Of a stretch of 64,000 nt of DNA, positions 44,959-64,000 are shown piece by piece. The stretch comes from Glandiceps talaboti (Eukaryota; Hemichordata; Enteropneusta; Spengelidae). The translations under genes were made by a program, and so were the position numbers. A model generated the notes under the pieces. It ran no database searches. It saw nothing but the letters and a program-made list of their open reading frames with translations, and was not told the origin of the DNA. Every line of letters begins with the position of its first letter. The first letter of the stretch is position 1. Location: contig NC_135563.1 in the NCBI RefSeq assembly GCF_964340395.1, forward strand, positions 5,805,922-5,869,921, in the 5' to 3' direction.

Positions 44959-47900
44959 ATGGTAAGTAATTCTATGCTACACACTTTAATCCAACATCAT
45001 CACATCAAGTAATATATTAATTTGTCAGATACCCACGTGAAAATGTCTGAAATTGTTTCATGAATTACTTGCATAGTCAATTTAGGCAATTCATTTTCTA
45101 ATCTTCACGCAAATTTGATATCTTGTGTGACTTGCCTCCATGAGATGGCATGATCATGTTGGGGATCGTGTACGTACCTGTCTGCAGTGTAAAATAGAAA
45201 ACTCGTGGAGACATAATTAATTTTGTGTTGCTGATGCCTACTTTTGGTGCTATGTAGTAAGCACTACGCGTTTTAAATATTGCTTTGATGAAATTCATCT
45301 CCGGGTGTTGGGTTTGTCGCTGGGATTTAATTGACAGATTTGAAAGAGTCCATCATTACATTAGCGAAGAACTGAAAATGTACTGACTCATGGTGCCATT
45401 AGATAGATATGTCTGGTCGTGTCTTACTATGATATTTCAGCAAATCATGTGCTTTAAGAATACTGCAGAATCGCTGCTGTATAAATTCAAACCTGTAGAA
45501 ATGCAAATTAAATTGCAACTACATAATTTCATGTCATCTTCTGGCATATAATCACCGTTAACATGTGGGTTCCCTTTTCAACAGACACAATTTTATGGAT
45601 ATCTCTTCAAGAAACAGAAGTAGACATTAATTTTGAATAACAAAACTTCGCAACACAGCTAATGCAAACTACATCAAATGACAACATTTAGTCTTAGATA
45701 CATGTTTTCACTATACAAGTTACAAATGCATGTGTTAGATTTTTCATGTCATATTTGTATCATTGACTTTTCTTTCTCTTTGTATCCATAGCAACCAGCA
45801 ATCATCCTCCTCAAGGAGGGCACTGAGGCCTCCCAGGGCAAGTCTCAAATCGTCAGCAACATTACAGCATGTCAGGTGATAGCAGATGCAGTGAGGACAA
45901 CCCTTGGTCCTCGTGGTATGGACAAACTAATTGTTGATGGTGGAGGTAAGTTGTTTTCAATTTATAATTTTACTTGCATTTTGCAATCATTCATTCATTA
46001 CTGCATTTTTCAAAGTATATTATTGATGTTGAAATGTTTTGCTTAAGTTGGCGTAACCAGCAAACAGGAGAGATATGAGATGGGGGGGGGGGGGGGGGGT
46101 GTAAACATAGCTTTTCTACAGTACCATAATTTATGTTGGGAACCCCAGTACAGTACCCTGGGAACTTTTACCCACCTGTTGCCATTAACTAAAAATGAAC
46201 ACAGATAGAACACCAGGTGGCCAGTGTACAGGATACAGGATACCTTCCATGCAGACAATGTAGACAACAATATGACTCAAGGTGTACAGTTGAAAAGTGT
46301 GGTACTGTGATGATCACATTCTACCTGAATAATTTTTTTGCAGGCCAATGACCATTGCTTACGTCCTACATACATTTCTTTCAATTTACAGGCAGAGTGA
46401 CAATATCAAATGATGGTGCCACCATATTGAAACTGCTTGATGTAGTACATCCAGCCGCTAAAACATTGGTAGAAATCGCAAAGTCCCAAGATGCTGAGGT
46501 AAATTGTTTAGTTTAACAGAGTAGAGAGTTTTGAACATATTTCATTTTTGAGCATTTTGGAATCACTACAACAAACGGGAGCACCTCCTGACTTGTGCTT
46601 TGTCAATCACATTTCTCAAGAATATTGTAGAGCATGTAGAATGGCGGCTACTTCACAATTACTACAGTTACTGCAACAATTTGCACATAAGCAGTAGTGA
46701 CTCTGAAGTTGAGTACTAAGCTACAGTTTGGCAATTAGACAACAAAAGTACCGTACACATATGCTAGGATATCAATCTTATTGTAGCCACAATGGCACCA
46801 CTACTTATAACCATCAACAGTCAAGACCCACATCCACAAGTAAGTCAACCCAGAGGTATGTTTCCCATGACTTTTCTGAGTGTTACACTTGTGGTAAAAT
46901 AAGGATACTAATGCGATTTAGGACATTGCGACACCGTTCTGGTTTAGCCCGTCCTGAAAGCGGCAGTATTTGTTTTCCTTGAGAGTAGGTACTAGTACAT
47001 TGTTACTTTTACCATAGTGAGAAAACATACATGTTTTATTTAGGACTGTACTTGACTGTTCAAGACATTCCATTTTCTCTCACCTTAGAAAGATTTAAAG
47101 CAAATGGAAGAACTATCTTGTATCATGTACCTGATAAATTTTGCACGATGAACAGAATTTAGCTTGAAATACTGAAGTGATTGGTTTACATCCACACAGG
47201 TTGGCGATGGTACTACATCAGTAACACTGATTGCTGCAGAGTTTCTGAAGCAAGTCAAGTCATTCATTGAAGAAAATGTACACCCTCAAGTTATTATTAG
47301 AGCTTACAGGAAAGCCACTCAACTAGTCTTGAACAAAATTCAAGAAATCTCCATCAAGATAGAAAAGAAAGACGAGCAGTAAGATATAGGAATAATAGTT
47401 CTTCTAGTGTAATTAGATGTTATGCCCCCAGTATTTTTCTTCATTCAGCCAAGGAAATACAAGTGACCTAAGGGGCCCTTGTCACTGCAACTTACTAGAC
47501 GAGCAGTGACAACCCTTAGGACAGAAGTATTTTCCGGTTGAATGAAGAAATATATTGGAGAATAATATAATTATAATTATATCATTGGCAGTAATATCAA
47601 AGAAAAATCGGGGAAAGTAATGGCAATTTGAGCGTTTAAGCTTATATTTCGAACACAACAGAACCAAAGATGTAGACATGCATTGTCATGATGCAGAACA
47701 ACCAGAGTATATATGCCATATTTTCTGTTACACCTGGCTTGTGCATTTTATAATACTTATTGTACTTATTAAAAGGATTGGAGTAAAACTATCATTTGAT
47801 GATTTCTCACAAATCAGTACCAAATATACGTGTTCTAACAGAAAATACAGAATTTATACTCTGGTTATTCTTGATGTGCATTTGCGTCATTGGTTTTGTG

Positions 47901-50900
47901 GTGGGTTGAAAGAGAGCTCATTGTTGTATCTACTGTATAAACTACAGGACCTTCCAATGGTTGAGTTCTAGCTATGTTGCACACTGAGCAGTGACTTGAA
48001 ATTATAATAATCAGTTTATTTACTCCAAATAAATATAACAGTGGGCAAATAGGGAGTCAGGAAATAGCTTACAGCTAGTCTGGGCCTGTCATATACAGAA
48101 ATTCACAGCAGGGTACTCAATATGACTCAAAATATATAACATTTATGTACACACATAAATGTCTTATGTATGAAGAAATTCAAAGTTACTGATCACACAA
48201 CATAGAACAATATGACTCAGATAAAGTTGGCTGAGTACAGAAACAGACCTTTATGATATGAAAATTGAAAATATGCAGTTTTCACTTACAATATTAATTG
48301 CCAGTCTTCTGCCCAAACTAATTGTTACTCTTTTTTCATGTTTTTTTTTCTGCAGACAGTTGCGTGAATTGTTAGAAAAGTGTGCTTCTACCACCCTTAG
48401 TTCTAAGTTAGTAGCTTCTGAGAAAGACTTTTTCTCCAAGATGGTTGTAGATGCTGTTATGTCACTAGATGAATTGCTACCATTGGATATGATTGGTATC
48501 AAGAAAGTAACTGGTGGTGCCTTAGAGGTGAGTGCAAATGACCACCATCTTCTGTTACACTACAACTATCGTCACCCTCTCTTCTGGCCCAGTAGCTGCT
48601 TCCATTCCAAACAGCACCCCTTGTGGCCAAAGTATACAATCTTTTGTTTTTCGTTATCGGAATTTTGACATAACGAGTCACCTTCTGTTAAGTTAAGATT
48701 ACAAAAATATATCTGGTATGAAAACCATTTTGTTAGCCTTCCTAGCAAATATGTTAGTTAATTTGGTTTGGATAACAGGAGTAACAATATTAATCAAACC
48801 TGCCTTGTATTCAACCGTTGCTGGTCCATGTCATGATTTGGTTTATTTCGCTGGGTTTCCACTCAGGAGTGAAGGAGTTCGTGTCTAAAGATACGTGTAG
48901 ATGGGCATGTAGAGACACAACTTTCATTTCCTACAGCAGTGATCAAAACTGGCCATTAATGACCATTATGTGTAACACTATACTCAATTTGTAGACACGT
49001 TAACTGTTTCAGCTACAATTTTGTGTTGATTGTCACTAAGACCTTTTAAACTCGGTAGGCTAGATACAATGTTTAGCAGTTTACTGGTAATGTTAAGCCA
49101 TGCTAATGATATGATGCAAGAATTTCTTGGCTAAGAGGATAATTTTGTGATTTGTGTTGAATCTGATTTGTGTTTTAATTTGTCTCGACAGGATTCCAGA
49201 CTTATAGCTGGTGTGGCTTTCAAGAAGACTTTCTCCTATGCAGGATTTGAAATGCAACCCAAGAAATATGTCAACCCTAAAATAGCATTACTCAATGTAG
49301 AATTAGAATTGAAATCTGAGAAGGAAAATGCTGAGATTAGGCTTGATAATGTCCAGGTAAGTGACATTCCATCATAGTTACTTGCATGTTTGAAGAGGCA
49401 CAAGCGGAGTTAAAATACATATTTAGGTGTAGTTTTTGTTGCATATTTAGAAGGTACTTGCAGTAGTGTACTTACTGAAGCACAATTAACCTTCACTTAC
49501 AATTGACAGAACTCAAACCTGGTATTAAGAGATTACTTATAAACACTCCGATGACGTAATTTATGATACGTATCATAAAATGTTCAGGAAATACTTACTA
49601 TGCAGTCAGCTGTTCTAACAATGCCAGAAGACAATTGTATGTCGTGGAAGTCATGCATCGATAGTGACATTATTCTGGAATGTGGTTTTATTTAAAGATT
49701 TTCACTTGAGTAAAAAGCTTATAAACTCAGTTTGTGCCACTTTGAGTTCGAATATATTTCTGTAAGTTTGATATCTTTTGACTTCCGTACACAAGTCTGA
49801 AATTAAATTTTTAAAATAGCAAGTGCATCTTTTTGAGGAATTTTATGGTTAAGTGTTTTAAATTATTAGGATATTGAAGGAATCAGAAATGAAATTTTGC
49901 CAACAAGAAATAAAACAACAAAACTAAAGTAGTCTAAAAATGGACAAAGGTATACATTGAACTTAGTTACAGAGGGTATGGAAAAGCCCAATGGTGATAC
50001 TAATTCATCGTATAATTAGATTAATTTGTAGAGATGATAGTGTTTCTCGTTCTTGGGTTGTAAATGTAACTAGAATTGAATAAACCATTTTTGTGCTCGT
50101 TAACTGCTGAAATGTTACAATAATGACATTGTTGTACAATTTTTTTTCTCAGGAGTACCAGGCAATTGTTGATGCAGAGTGGTCTATTCTGTATAACAAG
50201 TTACAGAAGATCCACGACAGTGGAGCTAAAGTCGTGTTATCTAAACTCCCTATTGGTGATGTAGCTACACAGTGGTTTGCTGATAGGTAACGACCCTTTC
50301 GTAGTATTGACCACTTTGCTGATTCCAATGAACAGTTTGATATTGTTCACCAGTATTTGACTTTGTGCAGCCATGAAAAATGAGTGAACTAAGGGGCCTT
50401 GTTACTATGGGTAGTGACAAAACCCTTAGGATCACAAGTATTTTCTGGCTGAATGAAGAGAAATATGGGGGATGATATAATTATATGTACACGAGCATAA
50501 TTTATGAAAAAGTGGTGGGGGGGGGGGGGATAATGTGGTTGTGAAAGTTTGACTCCTATTTTGAGCACTGCATGACCAATGAAGTAGATGTGCGTTGGGA
50601 TGGTGAACGATCTGGGTACAAATTCCATATTTTTTGTTCAAACACATTCAACGTGGCTTGCCATAGTATAATGCTATGATCTGAAGGAGATCATGACACG
50701 TTGATATCTCCAACACTGAGATAAACTTTAAACTTATTCTACTTTAGGAATATTACTTTTCAAGGTCTGACATGACATTGATGTTGACTGTCACTTGATT
50801 TTTTTTCACAGAGATATGTTCTGTGCAGGCCGTGTTGTGGATGAAGATCTCAAACGTACCTTGAAGGCATGTGGTGGCGCTATTCAGACATCTGTCGAAA

Positions 50901-53196
50901 GTATGACGGAAGACGTCCTGGGAACATGTGAATCCTTCCAGGAAGAACAAGTTGGTGGAGAGAGGTACAATCTATTTACCGGATGCGCACATGCAAAGAC
51001 ATGTACACTTATTTTGAGAGGGGGAGCAGAGCAGTTTATTGATGAAACTGAGAGATCATTACATGATGCTATCATGATAGTCAGAAGAGCTATCAAGAAT
51101 GATGCTGTTGTGGCAGGTATGTTGTAGAATTTACTCAGTTTCGAAATGCTTTGTACTTTTTAACACTATTTGTGTAAAACACGTTAAATACATTCCAGAA
51201 TAGTGTACGTGTCAATTCACCATTTCAAAAAAATGCATTGCATGAGTGAACATGACTGCTACAATTGAGTATCGACTAATTTGTGTCTTTTCTACATTTA
51301 CAAATGTACTTATAATATGTTCATCGTTATGTGACAAGTATTAAAATCAGAAAAATGAACCTCATCAATGAAATAATACAACCAAGGTCAAAATTGTGTG
51401 GAAAGTACAGTCTATGCAACATCATTATAATTGAATCAACCGTCTATTTCTTTCCATTTGAAAACACTGCTGCAGTCAGTGGGAGTCTGTGTGCCTGTTC
51501 ATAAGTCTGTAGTATTAGCACGAGTGTAACTTACTATAACAGTGTTTCACAAAAGTGATTATCTATCGAGAGTTCTAGACACAACATCTTCAACCCCAAA
51601 ACAGTTGGTGTTATCCCAAACAACAAACATACTACATCTAAGACATTCAGAACAATGTATCCACCAAGTAAATCATGTGTGCAAGTGTTACAATGTACTT
51701 ATAATAAATACAACTATCATTGGTACATGCTACACATATTTTCAATTAAACTTCCCCTAAGCAGCAGAGTCAAAAGTGACAAATTCAGTTCTAATGACTG
51801 TACTTTCCACACAACTTTGATCTTGGTTGTAAGTTTTGACACACAAAGCAAGATAACACTCAGTCACAAGTGAAATCATAAATTCAACATGTCTTGTCAT
51901 CATGAGTGGTGTACTATATATTTGATGTCTTGCTATCAAAGATACACAAATTTATACTTACTATACATTGTAATTTTGTTTACAGGTGGTGGTGCCATTG
52001 AAATGGAACTGAGCAGATATCTCCGAGATTATTCCCGCACAATAGCCGGCAAAGAACAAATACTTATAGGGGCCATGGCAAAGGCATTTGAATGTATACC
52101 TAGACAACTATGTGATAATGCTGGTTTTGATGCTACTAATGTACTTAACAAGCTAAGACAGAAACACTCACAGGGTAAGTCAACTTGACATATTTTGAAA
52201 TATTTTGATGCACTGCAGAAATGGAGTAGTTCTTTGGAACAACCATCACAAGACTGACAGCTTTGTCATTGTTTACACTCCTTGGGTCATTGTGTACATA
52301 GGAGCACCAACATCGACAATTTTTTTTTTTTTTTTTTTTTTTGCACTAATCCAAGAAACCAACCATTTCCCATTTAATTTGAATATTATGAATCATGTAA
52401 TTGGAGTGTCTCAATCTGGTTGACCATGTCTTGAGTCAACAAAATGTTACAAATAATACCTTGTTGTGATCCTGTGAGGGAAGTACTCCATGTAAGAGGG
52501 GCTACTTCTGAGGCATTAATGCTGTGACCTAAAGGGTCGGCGTGCAAACTTTTCAACCCATTGAACTCATGAGAATGGGCTAAATGGAACTAGTATATTA
52601 TTGTGACTAATCCTGCCTCATTTGCAGTCGTTTAGGTGGGAACAAAATCTGTGTTGAATGGTCACATCGGGATACTGTTATAGGCATTTTTTTATACCTG
52701 AATTCTTCCATATATGTTTTGCTAACGGACTGCTTACATTTGGAATCACCAGTATTTGTAGAGTATAACTCTTTCAAAATCTGCAGTTTCTTACTTGCAG
52801 TTTATGAGAGTGGGGTAACCTGAATATGCCGTATTCTGGTATTTCCACTTTTGTCAATCCGAATAGCACTCCAAGTGGCCAAACTATACAATCTTTTGTT
52901 TTTTCTGATAACGAGAATGTGTAGCGTATTTTATTCCTCACCTTAATGTCAACTGACAAAGAGTTTCCTTTGTTGCTTTTGTAGGTGGTATGTGGTATGG
53001 TGTAGATATCAATTCAGAAGACATTGCTGACAATTTAGAAGCCTGTGTCTGGGAACCAGCCATAGTGAAAATAAATGCTATCACAGCAGCATCAGAAGCT
53101 GCTTGTCTTATATTGTCCGTAGACGAAACTGTTAAAAATCCACAGTCAGGGGGTCAACAACCAGGAATGGGAAGGGGCAGAGGTAGACCTCGTTAA
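44959..53196 (+). CDS. CCT7: T-complex protein 1 subunit eta (CCT7), cytosolic chaperonin subunit, 10 coding exons, 539 aa
   Basis: ATP-driven group II chaperonin subunit of the TRiC/CCT ring, which folds actin, tubulin and many WD40 proteins in the cytosol. Exons: 44959-44961 (ATG only), 45792-45945, 46392-46498, 47200-47378, 48356-48527, 49192-49356, 50153-50286, 50812-51116, 51986-52174, 52985-53196, totalling 1620 nt. Human CCT7 has 543 aa and is very similar throughout (for example [47 protein letters not shown]). Motifs: TCP-1 signature TLGPRGMDK (residues 38-46), GDGTT with catalytic Asp 91, second catalytic Asp 390 in SLHDA, and GGGAIE (407-412). The C-terminal tail [10 protein letters not shown] matches the eta-specific GRGRGRP ending. 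The ATG sits on the last bases of exon 1, directly before GTAAGT. Confidence 0.96.
46081..46099 (+). repeat. Poly-G run
   Basis: 19 consecutive or nearly consecutive G in CCT7 intron 2. Similar G runs occur at 20922-20932, 50517-50529 and 54686-54701. Confidence 0.95.
47424..47725 (+). repeat. Hairpin family A, copy 4 with tail
   Basis: CTTCATTCAGCCAAGGAAAT and GTGACCTAAGGGGCCCTTGT mirror AGTGACAACCCTTAGGAC and GTATTTTCCGGTTGAATGAA. The tail has AGATGTAGACATGCATTGTC and CATATTTTCTGTT. It lies in CCT7 intron 4. Confidence 0.8.
48590..48690 (+). repeat. Dispersed repeat family D, copy 1
   Basis: TTCCAAACAGCACCCCTTGT, GGCCAAAGTATACAATCTTT and TGTTTTT recur at 52855-52945. It lies in CCT7 intron 5. 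Confidence 0.7.
50352..50665 (+). repeat. Hairpin family A, copy 5 with tail
   Basis: GTGCAGCCATGAAAAATGAG and CTAAGGGGCCTTGTTAC mirror GTAGTGACAAAACCCTTAGG and GTATTTTCTGGCTGAATGAA. The tail has TTTTGAGCACTGCATGACCA, GGGTACAAATTCCATATTTT and CAACGTGGC. It lies in CCT7 intron 7. Confidence 0.8.
51380..51832. repeat. Widely spaced inverted repeat, arms of about 33 bp
   Basis: AACCAAGGTCAAAATTGTGT with GGAAAGTACAGTC at the left pairs with GACTGTACTTTCC and ACACAACTTTGATCTTGGTT at the right, with two mismatches. A smaller AACACTG/CAGTGTT pair lies inside. It lies in CCT7 intron 8. Confidence 0.6.
52321..52342 (+). repeat. Poly-T run
   Basis: 22 T in CCT7 intron 9, possibly the tail of a reverse-oriented retroposed copy, though no body is recognised. 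Confidence 0.9.
52840..52945 (+). repeat. Dispersed repeat family D, copy 2
   Basis: AATCCGAATAGCACTCCAAG, TGGCCAAACTATACAATCTT and TTGTTTTTTCTGATAACGAG parallel 48590-48690. It lies in CCT7 intron 9. Confidence 0.7.
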
Positions 53197-54504
53197 GAGT
53201 TTTTAGTGATGCACACATTGAGCATAGTCCGAGGTTAAGTGAATATCTTTCTATCTATCTCTATAGACTTGACATGTCTTTGTACTGAAACACCCAGGAT
53301 TTTGTTCAAAAGAATGTGATTCAAAAATTCTCCTAGAATTTTACCAAGAAAATAGTTCTTAAATTAATCAATCGCGAATACAGAAGGAAAGTGGTGAAGA
53401 CCTTAAAGTGATGTTTTGTCAGAAAGGCAATCTTTTTTCTGACCTTCAGTAAAAATTATTCCTTGATAGGAGACTCAGATTTGATGAGAATTACCAGATA
53501 ATATCTAAATCAACTAAATGTACAAGTTGATGCAAATTTATCAAAAGTAAATAGGAGAATGTCTTTTTCAACAGTTCATGGATTCACCCAGATATTTATA
53601 GCATCCTCCATGGTACACTGAAAGACTTGTGATTGTGAGCACTCCCCAGTAACCATGAGGTAAACAATCTGTTTGTAACAAGTGATTCAAGAAGTGCATA
53701 CATACAAACAAAGACCCTTTCAGTGTAGAGCCATGGGATACTATGTCACATTCACAAACTAACCATTCCAGACTATTTGAACTTTTGCATGAATGTGACT
53801 TTAAGAAAGAAATTCCAATATTCATGCCTGACATTGTTAACATATTTCATGGCTATGTGTAAAACTATCCACACTTTTTTTGATTGTTAAATGTGTGATG
53901 TGTATTTGAGGGTCAAATTCAACTTCATATCGGCTTACAGTGCCAGAACTGTATATTGTGGCTTTGTGGCTGAAAGCAGTTGACCTTTGACTTTCAAAGG
54001 TAAATGAGATATTGAGAAAAATGTAATATTATGCACAGTGGAGGGAATACTTGTCTGGTAAGGTATACCATAGACTGATAGATTTTTCACTGTGCACTCT
54101 GCAATCAATAGTTTAGCTTATGGTTACCAGCCCACAACGATGGTGAATCTTTCAGTTTATATGTATACCTGGCCTTAAAATTTAATGAAACATGTCAACA
54201 TTGCGAGACCAGTAGAAATGTTTTGCACAAATACATGTTAACTGTGAAAATATAGACTTAGCATTTACTTTAACACTACCACTGTGTTCACTTTGTAGTA
54301 TTTATTGTGTCAATTTGCTGTGAGGATGAATCATTCTCTACCTCACCAACCCCAAGACAAGCATTGTTGTACCAAATTCACTCTGCCACGCTATGTACCA
54401 TTATGAGGTCTTCCATGTAGTTTTTGTGTTGAGAATGTCAGTTGTAGTATTTTTTTCTGTGTTTTGTATAAATATCTGTCCTGTATTTTGCTTTTTTTAT
54501 TTTC

Positions 54505-54510
54505 AATAAA
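54505..54510 (+). terminator. Candidate polyadenylation signal of CCT7
   Basis: AATAAA follows a T-rich stretch 1.3 kb after the CCT7 stop. It is the clearest signal before the opposing transporter gene and implies a long 3' UTR. Confidence 0.45.
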
Positions 54511-55052
54511 AACAAAGGCAGTGAAATGTACACTAAATTGTGTCAGTATTTGATGTGTGGAAGAGTTCGGGAAAATCTTGATGTAACTTATAGAATAACA
54601 GAACATTATCATTGTTGCATAGTTCTCGTTGAAGAACTCATATTGCGCAAATGTTGTTTGATGAGCATATCAAACATAATTCATATGGGGGGGGGGGGGG
54701 GGTGGAAAGTTTGTGTGGACCTCTTTTGCAGTCATTTTCCAGAAATATTTTGTCTGAATGAGTTTGCTTTTTTGTAGAAATCCTAGTGGATACTTTTGAA
54801 TATTATTTGAATGTAGGACTGCCAGGAATGATTAAAAACTTTATCCAGCTTGGAGAATTGATTTCTGAATTATGACGTGTATCCAAGCATGATGTAGGAA
54901 AGTTCCAGACCCTGACGTCTGAAATTTTATTTTTAATATCACAAAACCTTTAATCCAATTTTCAGGGAACAAAAAGTTAAAACTTAAACCCTACACTTAC
55001 ATATATACACTTAAATATAGACAAGCTGGGGAGCTTTAGCTTGGCTTTCTTG

Positions 55053-55058
55053 CAATGA
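55053..55058 (-). terminator. Candidate polyadenylation signal of the reverse ABCA2-like gene
   Basis: TTTATT on the + strand (AATAAA on the minus strand) lies about 555 bases beyond the stop at 55613. Another copy lies near 54928, so the true site is uncertain. Confidence 0.3.
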
Positions 55059-55612
55059 TATTTATTTGGTACCTTATCTACTAGTACTTTTTTATGGCAG
55101 ATATTACCCAACATGCCTCATGTTTTGCCATGATAACTGAGGTGAATTCCACAGGTACAGGAAATGTCATCTTGGTGGCACACGTCATGTTATGTCCACA
55201 TAAATGTATTTTGACTGAAAGATGAACCCTGTCTATTTGTTTCACATTGCATAGTTAAAACATGACATTCCTGATGTAAATGAATACAGTTCATACATTT
55301 CTTACTTATTTTAAGCTTGAACTTCACCATCTTCAACAATACAATGTCAACTGAAGTTCAAATTACAAAATACACTCTTGAAAACGTCTTGGGAGGTATC
55401 AAATGACTTACTGAATGGAAGGTCAAACTATACATTTTAAATATAACATTCATGTTAAGTCCATTGCCGTAAAATCGCAACCATCAAGTTGTTGTGTTTA
55501 CACCGCAGGTCTCAGGCATACATACAACACGCTTGCAGGAGTTATTTTCCAGTGTGAGAATGTTCAACTCCAACTATGATGAAATCGGCTTACAGTATAA
55601 TTAATCACATCC

Positions 55613-63951
<8,339 letters not shown>

Positions 63952-64000
63952 CTGAAAATAAGAGACAATATCCATAGTGTTATGATTATGCAAGTCCAAC

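Larger units (their letters stand above)
53197..55612. other. Convergent intergenic region between CCT7 and the reverse transporter
   Basis: It contains the probable CCT7 3' UTR to about 54530, a poly-G run (54686-54701) and the probable 3' UTR of the reverse transporter. I see no gene or recognisable transposon. Confidence 0.55.

Noticed and set aside
46728-46982. 84-codon ORF in CCT7 intron 3
   Set aside because: No recognisable domain, no splice sites joining it to CCT7, and the conserved CCT7 protein is complete without it.

Overview
This is a eukaryotic, intron-rich and AT-rich window with no prokaryotic, plasmid or viral layout. Introns are mostly 0.3-1.5 kb with GT-AG ends. The protein set (mitochondrial ribosomal protein MRPS26, CCT7/TCP-1 eta, full-length ABCA transporters closest to vertebrate ABCA2) points to a metazoan. 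Compact introns, abundant CR1/L2-like LINE 3' ends, a tRNA-derived SINE and many foldback elements suit an invertebrate, perhaps a deuterostome such as a hemichordate or amphioxus. That last step is a guess.

Layout. 1-3068: upstream DNA with a LINE remnant and a nearly perfect 299-bp palindrome. 3197-36874 (+): a complete ABCA2-like gene that I could resolve into 41 coding exons with one continuous 2198-residue reading frame. 36875-41692: convergent intergenic DNA with repeats. 41693-44624 (-): MRPS26, 4 exons, 219 aa. 44625-44958: a short divergent promoter. 44959-53196 (+): CCT7, 10 coding exons, 539 aa. 53197-55612: convergent intergenic DNA. 55613 to beyond 64000 (-): the last 13 coding exons (572 aa) of a second ABCA2-like gene, whose 5' part lies outside the window.

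The two transporter genes are paralogues in opposite orientation, with the housekeeping pair MRPS26/CCT7 between them. Their introns fall at matching places with matching phases throughout the comparable region, and ten of the thirteen exons have identical lengths. Some NBD2 segments are almost identical in DNA while neighbouring exons have diverged, which suggests gene conversion or strong constraint. ABCA proteins are membrane lipid transporters. MRPS26 serves mitochondrial translation and CCT7 is a subunit of the cytosolic TRiC chaperonin. I see no functional pathway linking the four genes beyond the shared MRPS26/CCT7 promoter region.

The non-coding space is rich in hairpin-forming (foldback/MITE-like) elements, including at least two multi-copy families, a SINE, three LINE 3' ends and long microsatellites. 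I found no recognisable LTR retrovirus, Polinton, CRISPR array or genuine tRNA/rRNA gene. Exon coordinates were read by eye from frame continuity, splice consensus and remembered family sequence. They need transcript confirmation.
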